Both the position numbers and the translations under genes were made by a program. The notes under the pieces are model-generated. The model did no database searches and was not told the DNA's origin. It worked only from the letters and a program-made list of their open reading frames with translations. A stretch of DNA of 14,689 bases. It comes from DATFLK01 sp035267815 (GTDB lineage: Bacteria; Pseudomonadota; Zetaproteobacteria; Mariprofundales; Mariprofundaceae). The stretch spans positions 1 through 14,689 of the forward strand of contig DATFLK010000110.1 in NCBI GenBank assembly GCA_035267815.1, written 5' to 3'. Below are positions 8,261 to 14,689 of the stretch, piece after piece. Position 1 is the first letter of the stretch, and every line of letters starts with the position of its first letter.

Positions 8261-8292
8261 GTTTTGTTTTTGATAAAGAGAGGTCGGAAATC

Positions 8293-9684
8293 ATGAGTAA
8301 GGGAACGATTGTGCAAGTCATTGGGCCAGTGGTCGATATCCGCTTTCCAGCGGGTGAGCTTCCGGGTCTCTATAACGCTCTGGTGGTTCCGGAGGTGAAG
8401 CTGACGCTGGAGACACAGCAGCACCTAGGCGACAACACCGTGCGTGCGGTGGCCATGGGTTCCACCGACGGCCTGAAGCGCGGCGTCGAGGTCGAGGATA
8501 CCGGTGCCGCCATCAAGGTGCCGGTCGGCAAGGCGACGCTCGGCCGCATCATGAACGTGCTAGGCCAAGGCATCGACTTCGAGGGCGAGGATATCCCCTC
8601 CGAGGAGCGCTGGGGGATCCATCGTACGGCCCCGACCTTCGAGGAGCTGGCTCCCGTACAGGAGATTCTGGAGACCGGCATCAAGGTGATCGACCTGATG
8701 GCGCCGATCGCCAAAGGCGGCAAGGTCGGCCTGTTCGGCGGTGCCGGCGTTGGCAAGACCGTGAACATGATGGAGCTGATCAACAACATCGCGAAGGCGC
8801 ACGGCGGTTACTCCGTGTTCGCCGGTGTGGGTGAGCGTACCCGTGAGGGTAACGACTTCTACCACGAGATGAAGGACTCCAACGTGCTCGACAAGGTGGC
8901 ACTGGTCTATGGCCAGATGAACGAGCCGCCGGGCAACCGTCTGCGTGTGGCGCTGACCGGCCTGACCATGGCGGAGTATTTCCGCGACGAGGGCCGTGAT
9001 GTGCTGATGTTCATCGACAATATTTACCGTTACTCGCTGGCCGGCGTGGAGGTTTCGGCGCTGCTCGGGCGCATGCCGTCCGCCGTGGGTTACCAGCCGA
9101 CACTGGCCGAGGAGATGGGCCGCCTGCAGGAGCGTATCGCCTCCACCAAGGTGGGCTCGATTACCTCCGTTCAGGCCGTCTACGTGCCGGCCGACGATTT
9201 GACCGATCCGGCACCTGCTACGACCTTCGCGCATCTGGACTCGACCATCGTGCTGTCGCGTCAGATTGCAGAGCTGGGCATCTACCCTGCGGTGGATCCG
9301 CTCGACTCGACCTCGCGTCAGCTCGATCCCAAGGTGGTCGGTATCGAACACTACGAGGTGGCGCAGGGCGTGCAGAAGACACTGCAGCGTTACAAGGAGC
9401 TGCAGGACATTATCGCCATTCTGGGCATGGACGAACTTTCCGAAGAGGACAAGCTGACCGTGTCGCGCGCCCGCAAGATTCAGCGCTTCCTGTCGCAGCC
9501 GTTCCATGTCGCCGAGGTCTTCACCGGTTCGCCGGGCGTCTTCTGTAAGCGCGACGACACCATTCGTGACTTCAAGGCGATCCTCGCCGGCGAGTACGAT
9601 CACCTGCCGGAGCAGGCCTTCTACATGGTAGGCTCGATCGAGGAGGCGGTTGCCAAGGCTGAGAAGATGGAGGCCAAGGGCTAG
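8293..9684 (+). CDS. atpD: F1Fo ATP synthase subunit beta (catalytic)
   Basis: Beta carries the catalytic sites that make ATP from ADP and phosphate. The protein has 463 residues. Walker A is GGAGVGKT at 149-156, the catalytic glutamate is Glu181 in GERTREG, and Walker B ends at Asp242 in VLMFIDNIYR. The DELSEED motif that gamma pushes against is intact in the C-terminal domain (LGMDELSEEDKLTV). It starts with ATG behind GAGAGG at 8278-8283, within a T/A-rich leader (8261-8292, about one-third GC) that contrasts with the coding sequence. Its TAG stop overlaps the atpC start by one base. Confidence 0.98.
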   Translation: MSKGTIVQVIGPVVDIRFPAGELPGLYNALVVPEVKLTLETQQHLGDNTVRAVAMGSTDGLKRGVEVEDTGAAIKVPVGKATLGRIMNVLGQGIDFEGEDIPSEERWGIHRTAPTFEELAPVQEILETGIKVIDLMAPIAKGGKVGLFGGAGVGKTVNMMELINNIAKAHGGYSVFAGVGERTREGNDFYHEMKDSNVLDKVALVYGQMNEPPGNRLRVALTGLTMAEYFRDEGRDVLMFIDNIYRYSLAGVEVSALLGRMPSAVGYQPTLAEEMGRLQERIASTKVGSITSVQAVYVPADDLTDPAPATTFAHLDSTIVLSRQIAELGIYPAVDPLDSTSRQLDPKVVGIEHYEVAQGVQKTLQRYKELQDIIAILGMDELSEEDKLTVSRARKIQRFLSQPFHVAEVFTGSPGVFCKRDDTIRDFKAILAGEYDHLPEQAFYMVGSIEEAVAKAEKMEAKG

Positions 9685-10100
9685 TGGCCGACAGCAAAGT
9701 CAACGTTCTGGTCGCAACCGCCGAGCGCGAGGTCTATCGCGGGGAAGCGGATATGCTGGTGGCACCCGGTGCCGCCGGCGAGCTCGGTATTCTTCCCAAG
9801 CATGCCCCGTTGCTCAGTGCACTGGTGCCCGGTGAGCTTCGTATCACCTCCGGCGATCAAGTCGACGAGGTATTTATCTCCGGCGGTTTCATCGAGGTGC
9901 AGCCCGATACCATCACGGTACTGGCCGATACAGCCGAACGGGCAGTCGATATCGACGAGGCCGAAGCGCTGGCTGCCCAGCGTCGTGCTGAGGAGATGCT
10001 GGAGAGCAAGAAGGGCGATGTGGACTACGCTATGGCGGAAGCCGAACTTGCCGTGGCCTCCGCGCGTTTGAAGGTGCTGCGGAAGTACAAGAAACACTGA
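9684..10100 (+). CDS. atpC: F1Fo ATP synthase subunit epsilon
   Basis: Epsilon sits at the foot of gamma on the c-ring and can inhibit ATP hydrolysis by changing the shape of its C-terminal helices. The protein has 138 residues: a beta-sandwich at about 1-85 (with the typical GELGILPKHAPLLSAL) and a helical hairpin at about 90-138 (EALAAQRRAEEMLE, then AELAVASARLKVL). The GTG start overlaps the atpD TAG by one base (TAGTG), with GGAGG at 9669-9673 inside the end of atpD, so synthesis is coupled to beta. This is the last atp gene; a strong terminator follows 23 bases after the stop codon. Confidence 0.96.
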   Translation: MADSKVNVLVATAEREVYRGEADMLVAPGAAGELGILPKHAPLLSALVPGELRITSGDQVDEVFISGGFIEVQPDTITVLADTAERAVDIDEAEALAAQRRAEEMLESKKGDVDYAMAEAELAVASARLKVLRKYKKH

Positions 10101-10123
10101 TATTCGACGCCTTACGTCTTTGC

Positions 10124-10150
10124 AAGGGTCGCACATTGTGCGACCCTTTT
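10124..10150 (+). terminator. Intrinsic terminator after atpC
   Basis: AAGGGTCGCAC (10124-10134) pairs perfectly with GTGCGACCCTT (10138-10148) around a three-base ATT loop, and the stem runs into TTTT (10147-10150). The stem is 11 perfect base pairs. It marks the end of the ATP synthase operon and separates it from glmU, which starts 41 bases later. Confidence 0.9.
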
Positions 10151-10191
10151 GCGTGTACGGTTCACGATACGAGTATGTACCGGAGGCATCC

Positions 10192-11592
10192 ATGATTTCG
10201 CAATGGCACCATCCCGATTTACAAGTGGCGGTTCTGGCAGCCGGACAGGGCAAACGCATGCGCTCGCGTCTTCCCAAGGTGCTGCATCCCGTGCTCGGCC
10301 GGGCGATGATCGACTACGTACTGCATACCGTCGAGGAGCTTCGTCCGCGCGGCATCGCGCTGGTGACGGGTCACGGCTCCGATCAGGTGCGGCAGCATGT
10401 CGGCCAGCCGGCCAATCTGGAGTGGGTAATCCAGGACCAGCAGCTGGGAACCGGGCACGCCGTCAAGCAGAGCGAACAGGTGATCAAGGATGTACGCGAT
10501 GTGCTGATCGTTTGCGGCGATACGCCGCTGCTCTCAAGCGAGACGCTGGCCGAACTCGTGAAGGTGCATGGCGAGTGTGATGCAGTGGTGACCGTACTGA
10601 CGGCGAATCTCGCCGATCCGTTCGGCTATGGGCGCATCATCCGCGGTAGCGACGGACGAATCACGGAGATTATCGAGGAGCGCGATGCGACCACGGCACA
10701 GCGCGAGATCGCCGAGGTTAGCAGCGGCATCTACTGCGTGCGCCGAGAGGTGCTGTTCGAACTGCTTCACAAGCTGGGTAACCGGAACGCGCAGGGCGAG
10801 TACTACCTGCCGGACATCGTACCGCTGGCACTGGCGGCCGGGCACAACGTGGAGTCGGTCTGCATGGCCGATCCGACCGAAATCCGAGGCATCAACAATC
10901 GCGCCCAGCTGGCCGAGGTCGAGGCCTGCATGCAGCGCCGCATCATCCTCGACTGGCAGCTCAACGGCGTGACCGTCGAACAGCCGGAGACAGTGCGTAT
11001 CGAATCGACCGTTCAGATCGGTATGGACAGCGTAATCCGCGCCGGCAGCCAGTTGCTGGGTGCGACCCGCATCGGTGACGAGGCGCATGTCGGGCCCTAT
11101 GCGACTCTGAACAACGCTTGGGTGGACGACGGTGCGGAGGTGTTCGCCTTCAGCCATGTCCAGGATGCCAGCATCGGTGCCGGCGCCAAGGTCGGTCCCT
11201 TCTCCCGACTGCGTCCCGGTGCGGAACTGGACGAGAAGGTGCATATCGGCAACTTCGTCGAGATCAAGAAATCGGTGGTGGGCCGCAGCAGCAAGATCAA
11301 TCACCTCAGTTATATCGGCGATACGATGCTGGGCGAAGATTGCAATATCGGAGCCGGTACGATCACCTGCAACTATGACGGTGCCAACAAGCACCAGACC
11401 ACCATGGGCGATCGCGTCTTCGTCGGTTCTGATACCAAGCTGATCGCGCCCGTATCGGTGGCGTCGGATGCCACCATTGGCGCCGGAAGTATCATTACGC
11501 GGGATGTGGCGTCCGGAGGCCTGACGCTATCGGCCCGACCTGATCAACGGCACGTGCCGAACTGGCAACGGCCGAGCAAGAAAACCGGCTGA
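10192..11592 (+). CDS. glmU: Bifunctional N-acetylglucosamine-1-phosphate uridyltransferase / glucosamine-1-phosphate acetyltransferase
   Basis: GlmU makes UDP-N-acetylglucosamine for peptidoglycan and lipopolysaccharide: it acetylates glucosamine-1-phosphate, then adds UMP. The protein has 466 residues. The N-terminal nucleotidyltransferase domain (about 10-240) has LAAGQGKRM at 15-23, LGTGHA at 85-90, the metal-binding Asp110 in CGDTP, and NNR at 235-237. The C-terminal left-handed beta-helix (about 265-445) shows hexapeptide repeats, the likely catalytic His371 in KINHLSYIGD, and CNYDGANK at 393-400. The ATG at 10192 follows GGAGG at 10182-10186. An in-frame TTG at 10120 is rejected because it would translate the terminator hairpin. 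It overlaps glmS by one base. Confidence 0.97.
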   Translation: MISQWHHPDLQVAVLAAGQGKRMRSRLPKVLHPVLGRAMIDYVLHTVEELRPRGIALVTGHGSDQVRQHVGQPANLEWVIQDQQLGTGHAVKQSEQVIKDVRDVLIVCGDTPLLSSETLAELVKVHGECDAVVTVLTANLADPFGYGRIIRGSDGRITEIIEERDATTAQREIAEVSSGIYCVRREVLFELLHKLGNRNAQGEYYLPDIVPLALAAGHNVESVCMADPTEIRGINNRAQLAEVEACMQRRIILDWQLNGVTVEQPETVRIESTVQIGMDSVIRAGSQLLGATRIGDEAHVGPYATLNNAWVDDGAEVFAFSHVQDASIGAGAKVGPFSRLRPGAELDEKVHIGNFVEIKKSVVGRSSKINHLSYIGDTMLGEDCNIGAGTITCNYDGANKHQTTMGDRVFVGSDTKLIAPVSVASDATIGAGSIITRDVASGGLTLSARPDQRHVPNWQRPSKKTG

Positions 11593-13415
11593 TGTGCGGC
11601 ATTATCGGTGCCATTGCCGGCGGTGACGTGCAGCCGCTGCTGCTGCAGGGGCTCGCCCATATGGAGTACCGCGGCTATGACAGTGCCGGCATCTGCGTGC
11701 GACAGGGGCAGCGTTTCGCCTGCCGGAAGCAGACCGGTAAGCTGAATAATCTGACGCGTAGCCTGGAGCAGTCGGCCCTGCCGGGGAGCATCGGCATCGG
11801 CCATACGCGCTGGGCCACGCATGGTGCTCCGACACGCGATAACGCTCACCCCCATCTCGGCGATACCGCCGCCGTCGTCCACAACGGCATCATCGAGAAT
11901 CACGAGATCCTGCATAAACGCCTTTCCGAGGCCGGCGTGCACTTCGGTTCCCAGACCGATAGCGAGGTGATTCCGTGGCTGATGTCGTCGCACATGCGGA
12001 CCTTGTCGGCTGCCGAGGCGTGGCGCGCGATGCTGCGCGAACTGGAGGGGGCCTACGCCATTGTGGCGATGCTGAGCGAGGATGAGCCGCGGCTCTGGTT
12101 TGCCCGTCGCGGCAGCCCGCTGCTGCTCGGCCGTCGCGGTGATGCTGTCTATGCGGCTTCCGATGCGCTTGCCCTGGCCGGGCTGGCTGATGAGGTGATG
12201 TACTTGGAGGAGGGCGATGCCGGAGTGATCGGCCTGGAGGGGTGCGAGGTCTGGAATCTCGAGGGTGAGCCGATGCAGCGGCAATGGCAGGCGATGCCCT
12301 CCACCGTGGGCGGTGCCGACAAGGGCGGCTTCGCCTATTTCATGGAGAAGGAGATCTTCGAGCAGCCCCGTGTGGTGGGCGATATCCTGCAGGCCTACGT
12401 TGAGGATGGCGCCATCCGATTCCCGGAGGTGCCGTTCATGACGGAGGCGCGTTGGCCCGCTCGCATCGTTATGGTGGCATGCGGCACCTCCTACCATGCG
12501 GCACTGACGGCTCGCTACTGGCTCGAGCGGTTCCTGCAGATCTCGGTCGAGGTCGATGTCGCCTCCGAATACCGTTATCGCAACCCGGTAATTGGCCCCG
12601 ATACTTGGTTGATCACGTTATCGCAGTCCGGCGAGACGGCCGATACGCTAGAGGCGCTGCGGCTGTTCAAGCGCCAGACACCCGACAACCGCACGCTGGC
12701 GCTCTGCAACGTGCCGCACGCGTCGTTACCGCGTGAGTCCGACGGTTGGATCGATCTGCATGCCGGGCCCGAGATCGGCGTGGCTTCGACCAAGGCGTAT
12801 ACGGCGCAACTGACCGTACTGGCGCTGCTGGCATTGAAGATGGCGTACGAGAGTGGTCGCATGTCCGATGCCGAGCTGCAGGATCATCTGGCACATCTGC
12901 GTGCGGTCGTGCCGGCGATGGGGCGGCTGCTGGAGCAGGCGGATCAGGTGGAGGCCCTGGTCGGCATGTTCGCCACGGCCCACGGCGCCCTTTTTCTGGG
13001 CCGCGGTCCCTGTTTTCCGCTGGCGCTCGAGGGAGCGTTGAAGCTCAAGGAGATCTCCTACCTGCACGCCGAAGGGTATGCGGCCGGCGAAATGAAGCAT
13101 GGTCCCATCGCCCTGATCGACAACACGCTTCCTGTCGTAGTGCTGGCAATGCAGCAGTATCACCTGCAGAAGGTACTCTCCAACCTGCGCGAGGTGCAGG
13201 CCAGGGGAGCGCGGGTGATCATGCTGACCGACCTGCCGAAGCAGGCGTGGTCGGAGGATGTCGATGCGGTGATCGGGTTGCCGGAGGGTGACTACTTCAG
13301 CACGCCGCTGCTCGCCGCCATTCCGCTTCAGCTGTTGGCCTACTATGTGGCACGTGCCAAGGGCACCGATGTTGATCAACCGAGAAACCTGGCCAAATCG
13401 GTAACAGTCGAGTAG
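11592..13415 (+). CDS. glmS: Glutamine-fructose-6-phosphate aminotransferase (isomerizing)
   Basis: GlmS makes glucosamine-6-phosphate from fructose-6-phosphate and glutamine, the committed step toward amino sugars. The protein has 607 residues. The N-terminal glutaminase has the nucleophile Cys2 (MCGIIGAI), exposed once Met is removed, with Arg73-Trp74, Asn98-Gly99 and Asp123 in the expected places. Two sugar-isomerase (SIS) domains follow, at about 285-420 (CGTSYHAA, SQSGETADTLEALR) and 450-600 (LEGALKLKEISY, KHGPIAL). The C-terminal tail PRNLAKSVTVE carries the lysine that closes the active site. The ATG overlaps the glmU stop as TGATG and has only a weak Shine-Dalgarno, so it is probably translated by coupling. 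No ribozyme-like leader is present, as expected outside Gram-positive bacteria. Confidence 0.98.
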   Translation: MCGIIGAIAGGDVQPLLLQGLAHMEYRGYDSAGICVRQGQRFACRKQTGKLNNLTRSLEQSALPGSIGIGHTRWATHGAPTRDNAHPHLGDTAAVVHNGIIENHEILHKRLSEAGVHFGSQTDSEVIPWLMSSHMRTLSAAEAWRAMLRELEGAYAIVAMLSEDEPRLWFARRGSPLLLGRRGDAVYAASDALALAGLADEVMYLEEGDAGVIGLEGCEVWNLEGEPMQRQWQAMPSTVGGADKGGFAYFMEKEIFEQPRVVGDILQAYVEDGAIRFPEVPFMTEARWPARIVMVACGTSYHAALTARYWLERFLQISVEVDVASEYRYRNPVIGPDTWLITLSQSGETADTLEALRLFKRQTPDNRTLALCNVPHASLPRESDGWIDLHAGPEIGVASTKAYTAQLTVLALLALKMAYESGRMSDAELQDHLAHLRAVVPAMGRLLEQADQVEALVGMFATAHGALFLGRGPCFPLALEGALKLKEISYLHAEGYAAGEMKHGPIALIDNTLPVVVLAMQQYHLQKVLSNLREVQARGARVIMLTDLPKQAWSEDVDAVIGLPEGDYFSTPLLAAIPLQLLAYYVARAKGTDVDQPRNLAKSVTVE

Positions 13416-13464
13416 CGCTTCTCCCCGCAGTATTCGGCCGGGATCCGGTTGACCTCACCGTATT

Positions 13465-13484
13465 GTTAACCTACGTTGGATAAC
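13465..13484. promoter_or_regulatory. Imperfect 20-bp palindrome, possible operator, upstream of the four-helix membrane protein
   Basis: GTTAACCTAC/GTTGGATAAC is symmetric at 8 of 10 positions per arm with no central gap, which looks more like a protein-binding site than a hairpin. A TTGACC box at 13449-13454 has a poor partner TACGTT (13472-13477) at 17 bases, inside the palindrome. Alternatively GGTTGAC (13447-13453) can pair with GTTAACC (13465-13471) as an RNA stem. The gap between glmS and the next gene has no T-run terminator. Confidence 0.35.
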
Positions 13485-13522
13485 ATGGAATATCGCACAG
13501 ACGGCCATCACCGCTCTGCGGC

Positions 13523-14056
13523 ATGGCGGGCCTTCCGATGATTCGCGAATTGAAAAAACTGGCGGGCTTCTTCTCGGCGGTCCACGCCTTCCTCTCCTTT
13601 CTGTTCGTCTGCGCCGCCTTGATGCTAATCATTATCGCCACCCATATCGCTTGGGGTTCGTTCAGTACGGGCAATTTCGATCGCGCCGTGGCGCAGGATA
13701 TTATCGAGGCGGTCGGTCTTCTGGCCGCTGCCGTCGTGGCACTGCAGATTGCCCAGACGATTACCGAGGAGGAGGTGGTGCGCGATGCCCAGATCAGTGC
13801 GCCCACCCGGATCCGCCGATTCCTGTCGCGGTTCATGGTGGTGATTATCGTGGCGCTGGCCATGGAGGGACTGGTCGCCACTTTCAAGGCGGTGCATGAG
13901 AAGTTGTCGTTGTTGCCCTATGCGGCGAGTGTGCTGGTCTCGGCCGGCGTGCTGCTGGCCGGGTGGGGCCTCTTCGTCTACTTCAACCGTTACGCTGAGG
14001 AGCTGGAGCCCGAGGCGATGGAAGAGGCCAAGCGTGAGGATGACAAGCTGAAGTAA
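13523..14056 (+). CDS. Four-helix inner-membrane protein of unknown function
   Basis: The protein has 177 residues from the ATG at 13523, or 172 from the ATG at 13538 (MIRELKKLAGFF). Neither start has a strong Shine-Dalgarno, so the start is uncertain; 13538 is possible because a short upstream frame ends there in an ATGA overlap. Counting from 13538, hydrophobic segments at about 17-38, 53-73, 97-117 and 127-149 suggest four membrane helices. A charged loop lies between helices 2 and 3 (TEEEVVRDAQ), and the cytoplasm-like tail is strongly acidic then mixed (EELEPEAMEEAKREDDKLK). Helix 2 ends in ALQIAQTITEEEVV, with acidic residues at the membrane edge. I do not recognise the family. It is the last plus-strand gene here and is followed directly by a terminator. 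Confidence 0.85.
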   Translation: MAGLPMIRELKKLAGFFSAVHAFLSFLFVCAALMLIIIATHIAWGSFSTGNFDRAVAQDIIEAVGLLAAAVVALQIAQTITEEEVVRDAQISAPTRIRRFLSRFMVVIIVALAMEGLVATFKAVHEKLSLLPYAASVLVSAGVLLAGWGLFVYFNRYAEELEPEAMEEAKREDDKLK

Positions 14057-14057
14057 C

Positions 14058-14083
14058 CGTGGCGGGCGTCGCCACGTTTCTCT
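14058..14083 (+). terminator. Intrinsic terminator after the four-helix protein gene
   Basis: CGTGGCG (14058-14064) pairs perfectly with CGCCACG (14070-14076) around a five-base loop, followed by TTTCTCTTTCTC. The stem begins one base after the stop codon. The other side of the stem has no T-run in the minus direction, so it does not look bidirectional, although the converging minus-strand gene ends at 14090. Confidence 0.75.
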
Positions 14084-14089
14084 TTCTCT

Positions 14090-14392
14090 CTATACCTCGT
14101 AGTCGACGACGCGCCGTTCGCTGCGAATCTCGCCCACGAACGGTACCACCTCCCGGTGCAGCGGGTGGTTCTGGTAGGTCCCGAGAGCCGGCCAGTCCTC
14201 CAGCTCGGAGTAGAGGACCACATCGGCCGTCTCGGCACTATCGCCATCGCCGAGGCCGACCTCGATGCGCAGCAGACCGGGGATCTTCCCCGCCAGCGCT
14301 TCCAGCCGCTCCTTCAGCAGCCGGGCGTTGGCATCGCGGCTGTTACCGAGCGCATGCTCTTTGAGGTTCCACATGACGATATGTCTGACCAA
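14090..14392 (-). CDS. Dabb-family (stress-responsive alpha/beta barrel) protein
   Basis: The protein has 100 residues in a single ferredoxin-like domain. The start MVRHIVMWNLKE, the central LLRIEVGLG, ADVVLYSELEDWPAL and the end EVVPFVGEIRSERRVVDYE together match the Dabb pattern of small dimeric barrels; bacterial members are mostly uncharacterised. The start is TTG (complement of 14390-14392), chosen because family members begin M-[IV]-[RK]-H-I-V and a GGAG lies six bases upstream. It lies 17 bases after the end of accC on the same strand and is probably in the same transcript. There is no sequence evidence for a role in fatty acid synthesis beyond this proximity. Confidence 0.88.
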   Translation of the reverse strand: MVRHIVMWNLKEHALGNSRDANARLLKERLEALAGKIPGLLRIEVGLGDGDSAETADVVLYSELEDWPALGTYQNHPLHREVVPFVGEIRSERRVVDYEV

Positions 14393-14409
14393 TGTCGGCT
14401 CCCGTTCCG

Positions 14410-14689
14410 CTACAGATGCATCTGCTTGAGCCAGCGTTCCAGGAAGTGGATATTGAAATCGCCGGCCTGAAAGCCGGGATTGGCCAGCAGTCTGCGGTGC
14501 AGTTCGGTGTTGGTGGTGACGCCGGTGATGACCAGCTCGTCGATGGCGCGCTGCATGGTGCGGATCGCCTTGATGCGGCTCTCCGCGTAGGTGATCACCT
14601 TGCCGATCATCGAGTCGTAGTGAGGCGGAATGCAGTAACCCGAATAGACCGCCGAATCGACACGCACGTTGCGGCCACCCGGTGCGTGG
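14410..14689 (-). CDS. accC: Biotin carboxylase subunit of acetyl-CoA carboxylase, C-terminal part (cut by window edge)
   Basis: AccC carboxylates biotin on AccB using ATP and bicarbonate, the first step of fatty acid synthesis. About 92 C-terminal residues are visible; the frame stays open to the window edge, so the gene continues outside. Diagnostic pieces are HAPGG, RVDSAVYSGYCIPPHYDSM, IGKVITYAESRIKAIRTM and the end FNIHFLERWLK, all aligning with the E. coli AccC C-terminal domain. The stop codon is the complement of 14410-14412. The biotin attachment motif is absent, which fits a separate AccB rather than a fused pyruvate or propionyl carboxylase, though a fused enzyme is excluded anyway because the protein ends here. 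Confidence 0.93.
   Translation of the reverse strand, partial: HAPGGRNVRVDSAVYSGYCIPPHYDSMIGKVITYAESRIKAIRTMQRAIDELVITGVTTNTELHRRLLANPGFQAGDFNIHFLERWLKQMHL

Noticed and set aside
10120..10191. Upstream TTG start extending glmU by 24 residues
   Set aside because: It would translate the atpC terminator hairpin, has no good Shine-Dalgarno and adds residues not found in GlmU proteins.
13416..13446. Intrinsic terminator after glmS (CCGGGATCCGG region)
   Set aside because: The stem is only four pairs and there is no T-run. No convincing terminator is visible here.

Overview
This is a housekeeping stretch of a moderately GC-rich bacterial chromosome. It has long GC-biased reading frames and AT-rich gaps. 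The gene set (metK-ahcY with an S-adenosylhomocysteine riboswitch, an atpIBEFHAGDC cluster followed by glmU-glmS, and accC) indicates a member of the Pseudomonadota. The closest fit is the gamma/beta side or a deep relative such as the Zetaproteobacteria. The exact lineage cannot be fixed from sequence alone: the c subunit of the ATP synthase (Glu ion site, Trp in helix 1) is not the typical enterobacterial form. No mobile elements, CRISPR arrays, tRNAs or rRNAs were found, and no gene-free stretch exceeds 300 bases.

Positions 1-3054 are an activated-methyl-cycle block. metK lacks only about two codons at its 5' end. It makes S-adenosylmethionine; ahcY removes the by-product S-adenosylhomocysteine (SAH). 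Between them lies a well-formed SAH riboswitch, including the pseudoknot. The pseudoknot's 3' strand can alternatively pair with the ahcY Shine-Dalgarno, giving a legible on-switch. A small exported protein with a dockerin/EF-hand-like calcium loop follows ahcY closely. A long imperfect stem-loop spans that gene's stop codon.

Positions 3105-10150 are the complete F1Fo ATP synthase cluster: a candidate sigma-70 promoter, atpI, then a, c, b, delta, alpha, gamma, beta and epsilon, closed by a strong intrinsic terminator. The multi-copy subunits c, alpha and beta are preceded by AU-rich leaders and start with ATG. The single-copy subunits a, gamma and epsilon start with TTG or GTG. This looks like translation tuned to complex stoichiometry.

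Positions 10192-13415 are glmU and glmS, overlapping by one base, which together make UDP-N-acetylglucosamine for the cell wall. A gap with an imperfect palindrome precedes an unrecognised four-helix membrane protein, which ends in an intrinsic terminator. On the opposite strand, converging on it, are the C-terminal end of accC (biotin carboxylase of acetyl-CoA carboxylase) and a small Dabb-domain protein 17 bases downstream of it.

No wholly new system is evident. The most rewarding items are the riboswitch with its readable expression platform, the EF-hand-like protein tied to ahcY, the stoichiometry-linked leaders and start codons of the atp operon, and the regulatory-looking DNA upstream of the unknown membrane protein.
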